A program made the translations under genes and the position numbers. 64,000 nt of DNA, taken from positions 310,001 to 374,000 of the forward strand of contig NZ_LZIL01000078.1 in NCBI RefSeq assembly GCF_001667075.1, read 5' to 3'. The notes below the pieces were generated by a model, which made no database searches, was not told where the DNA came from, and saw only the letters and a program-made list of their open reading frames with translations. This document shows positions 62,809 to 64,000 of this stretch, piece after piece (positions within the stretch are counted from its first letter, which is position 1; every line of letters starts with the position of its first letter). Source of the stretch: Mycobacterium sp. 852014-52450_SCH5900713. GTDB lineage: Bacteria > Actinomycetota > Actinomycetes > Mycobacteriales > Mycobacteriaceae.

Positions 62809-64000
62809 ATGACCGAGCCGGGCACAGCGACGAACACCGAAGCCGGCGGCAACGCGACGGTCGTCACCGAGGAAGGCGCGCGTCCGGATACCCGGCCGCA
62901 GACTCGCGAGCCGCGGTCACCCAAAAAGCCTTGGTGGGTAAGGCATTACACCTTCACCGGCACCACGGTGGGCCTCATCTTCATCTGGTTCTCCATGACG
63001 CCGTCCCTGCTGCCGCGCGGTGCGTTGTTTCAGGGGCTGGTCAGCGGCATCTCCGGCGCCATCGGCTACGGGCTGGGCGTCTTCGCCGTGTGGCTGGTCC
63101 GCTACATGCGCGCCAAGGATCACAGTCCACCGCCGCCGCGCTGGGCGTGGAAGGTGCTGATTCCGATCGGTGCGCTCGGCATGGTGCTGATGGCCATCTG
63201 GTTCCACGTGTGGCAGGACAACGTGCGCGACCTCATGGGCGTACAGCACCTGAAGTGGTACGACTACCCGGTGGCCGCGGGCCTTTCGCTGGTGGTGCTG
63301 TTCACCCTCGTCGAAATCGGTCAGTTCATCCGTTGGCTGGTCAGGTTCCTGGTCGGCCAGGTCGACCGCATCGCGCCGTTTCGGTTGTCGGCGACCATCG
63401 TGGTGGCGCTGCTGTTGGTGCTCACCATCACCTTGCTCAACGGTGTCGTGCTCAAGTCCGCGATGCGGACCATGAACAACACCTTCGCCTCGGCGAACAA
63501 CGAGATGAATCCTGACACTGCGCCGCCGAAGACGCCGTTGCGGTCCGGCGGTCCCGAGTCACTGGTGTCGTGGGAATCCCTTGGGCACCAAGGTCGCATC
63601 TTCGTGGAAGCCGGCCCGAGGGTTGACCAGCTGGCCGCCTTTAACGGCGCTCCGGCAACCGAGCCGATCCGGGCCTATGCCGGGCTGAACTCCGCGGACG
63701 GCATCACGGCGACCGCCGAGCTGGCGGCGCGCGAGCTGCAGCGCACCGGCGGGCTGCAACGCGCCGTCGTCGCCGTCGCGACCACCACCGGCACCGGCTG
63801 GATCAACGAGGCGGAAGCCGACGCGCTCGAGTACATGTACAACGGCAACACCGCGATCGTCAGCATGCAGTACTCGTTCCTACCGAGCTGGCTGTCGTTT
63901 TTGGTGGACAAGGAGAACGCCCGCCACGCCGGGCAGGCACTGTTCGAGGCCGTCGACCGGTTGATCCGCCAGATGCCCGAAGCGCAACGCCCCAAGCTCG
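62809..64000 (+). CDS. Abhydrolase_9-type membrane protein, N-terminal part (runs off window)
   Basis: At least 397 residues from ATG 62809; the frame is open to the last base. A polar N-terminus, then four to five helices (HYTFTGTTVGLIFIWFSMTPSLLP, LVSGISGAIGYGLGVFAVWL, VLIPIGALGMVLMAIWF, AAGLSLVVLFTLVEIGQF, ATIVVALLLVLTITLLNGVV) and the start of an alpha/beta hydrolase domain (SLVSWESLGHQGRIFVE, AVVAVATTTGTGWINEAEADALEYMYNGNTAIVSMQYSFLPSWLSF). Resembles the Abhydrolase_9 N-terminal plus catalytic arrangement (Rv1069c from memory). The nucleophile is beyond the edge. Confidence 0.85.
   Translation, partial: MTEPGTATNTEAGGNATVVTEEGARPDTRPQTREPRSPKKPWWVRHYTFTGTTVGLIFIWFSMTPSLLPRGALFQGLVSGISGAIGYGLGVFAVWLVRYMRAKDHSPPPPRWAWKVLIPIGALGMVLMAIWFHVWQDNVRDLMGVQHLKWYDYPVAAGLSLVVLFTLVEIGQFIRWLVRFLVGQVDRIAPFRLSATIVVALLLVLTITLLNGVVLKSAMRTMNNTFASANNEMNPDTAPPKTPLRSGGPESLVSWESLGHQGRIFVEAGPRVDQLAAFNGAPATEPIRAYAGLNSADGITATAELAARELQRTGGLQRAVVAVATTTGTGWINEAEADALEYMYNGNTAIVSMQYSFLPSWLSFLVDKENARHAGQALFEAVDRLIRQMPEAQRPKL

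Overview
The window looks like a chromosomal segment of a slow-growing Mycobacterium, probably of the M. avium complex type. It is GC-rich, densely coded and uses many GTG starts. It carries family-specific genes: PhoH2, DesA2, Mca, EchA8/EchA9, FadA3, LipU, the short-chain Z-prenyl synthase and a split-type PpdK. From memory, the gene order is the M. tuberculosis H37Rv order from about Rv1127c down to Rv1069c, read in reverse orientation. That comparison is from recall, not from a search.

Layout. (1) 1-12 kb: end of an amine oxidase, DoxX, a short PpdK with its coupled partner, a WS/DGAT-like acyltransferase, EphC, a VOC protein, a BpoB-like hydrolase, the pentose-phosphate pair gnd/zwf, an adenylate cyclase, a circularly permuted papain-fold protein and an ABM monooxygenase. 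(2) 12.2-22.9 kb: an accessory stretch that breaks the conserved order. It holds an endolysin-like NlpC/P60 protein, membrane and secreted proteins, a membrane protein divergent from a di-iron hydrolase plus TetR, a MarR-MFS-membrane-isochorismatase-like operon behind a perfect 38-bp palindrome, a VOC and an SRPBCC protein. It ends at a degenerate duplicate of the 3' end of ychF. (3) 22.9-44 kb: conserved housekeeping and lipid genes: ychF, ispH, a probable lipid-droplet protein, xseAB, 3beta-HSD, an esterase operon, glpX, fumC, a second cyclase, a polysaccharide deacetylase, phoH2, desA2, glyA and coaA. (4) 44-64 kb: two membrane proteins, a 57-bp tandem repeat, Z-FPP synthase, hemolysin III, the mca operon ending in a delta5-3-ketosteroid isomerase homologue, greA, metB-pra-cbs, lipU, a GDSL esterase, fadA3, a Bax-inhibitor-like protein, echA9-echA8 and the start of an Abhydrolase_9 membrane protein.

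Themes. Sugar-phosphate and central carbon metabolism (zwf, gnd, glpX, fumC, ppdK). Lipid and sterol metabolism (3beta-HSD with a KstR-type operator, ketosteroid isomerase, fadA3, echA8/9, desA2, lipU, WS/DGAT). Thiol and sulfur metabolism (mca, cbs, metB). Two class III cyclases. No tRNA, rRNA, CRISPR array, transposase or PE/PPE gene was seen.

The strongest new leads are the symmetrical MarR palindrome that may itself be two mirrored promoters, the KstR-like box beside a possible leaderless start in 3beta-HSD, the ketosteroid isomerase in the mca operon, and the ychF scar at the edge of the accessory region.
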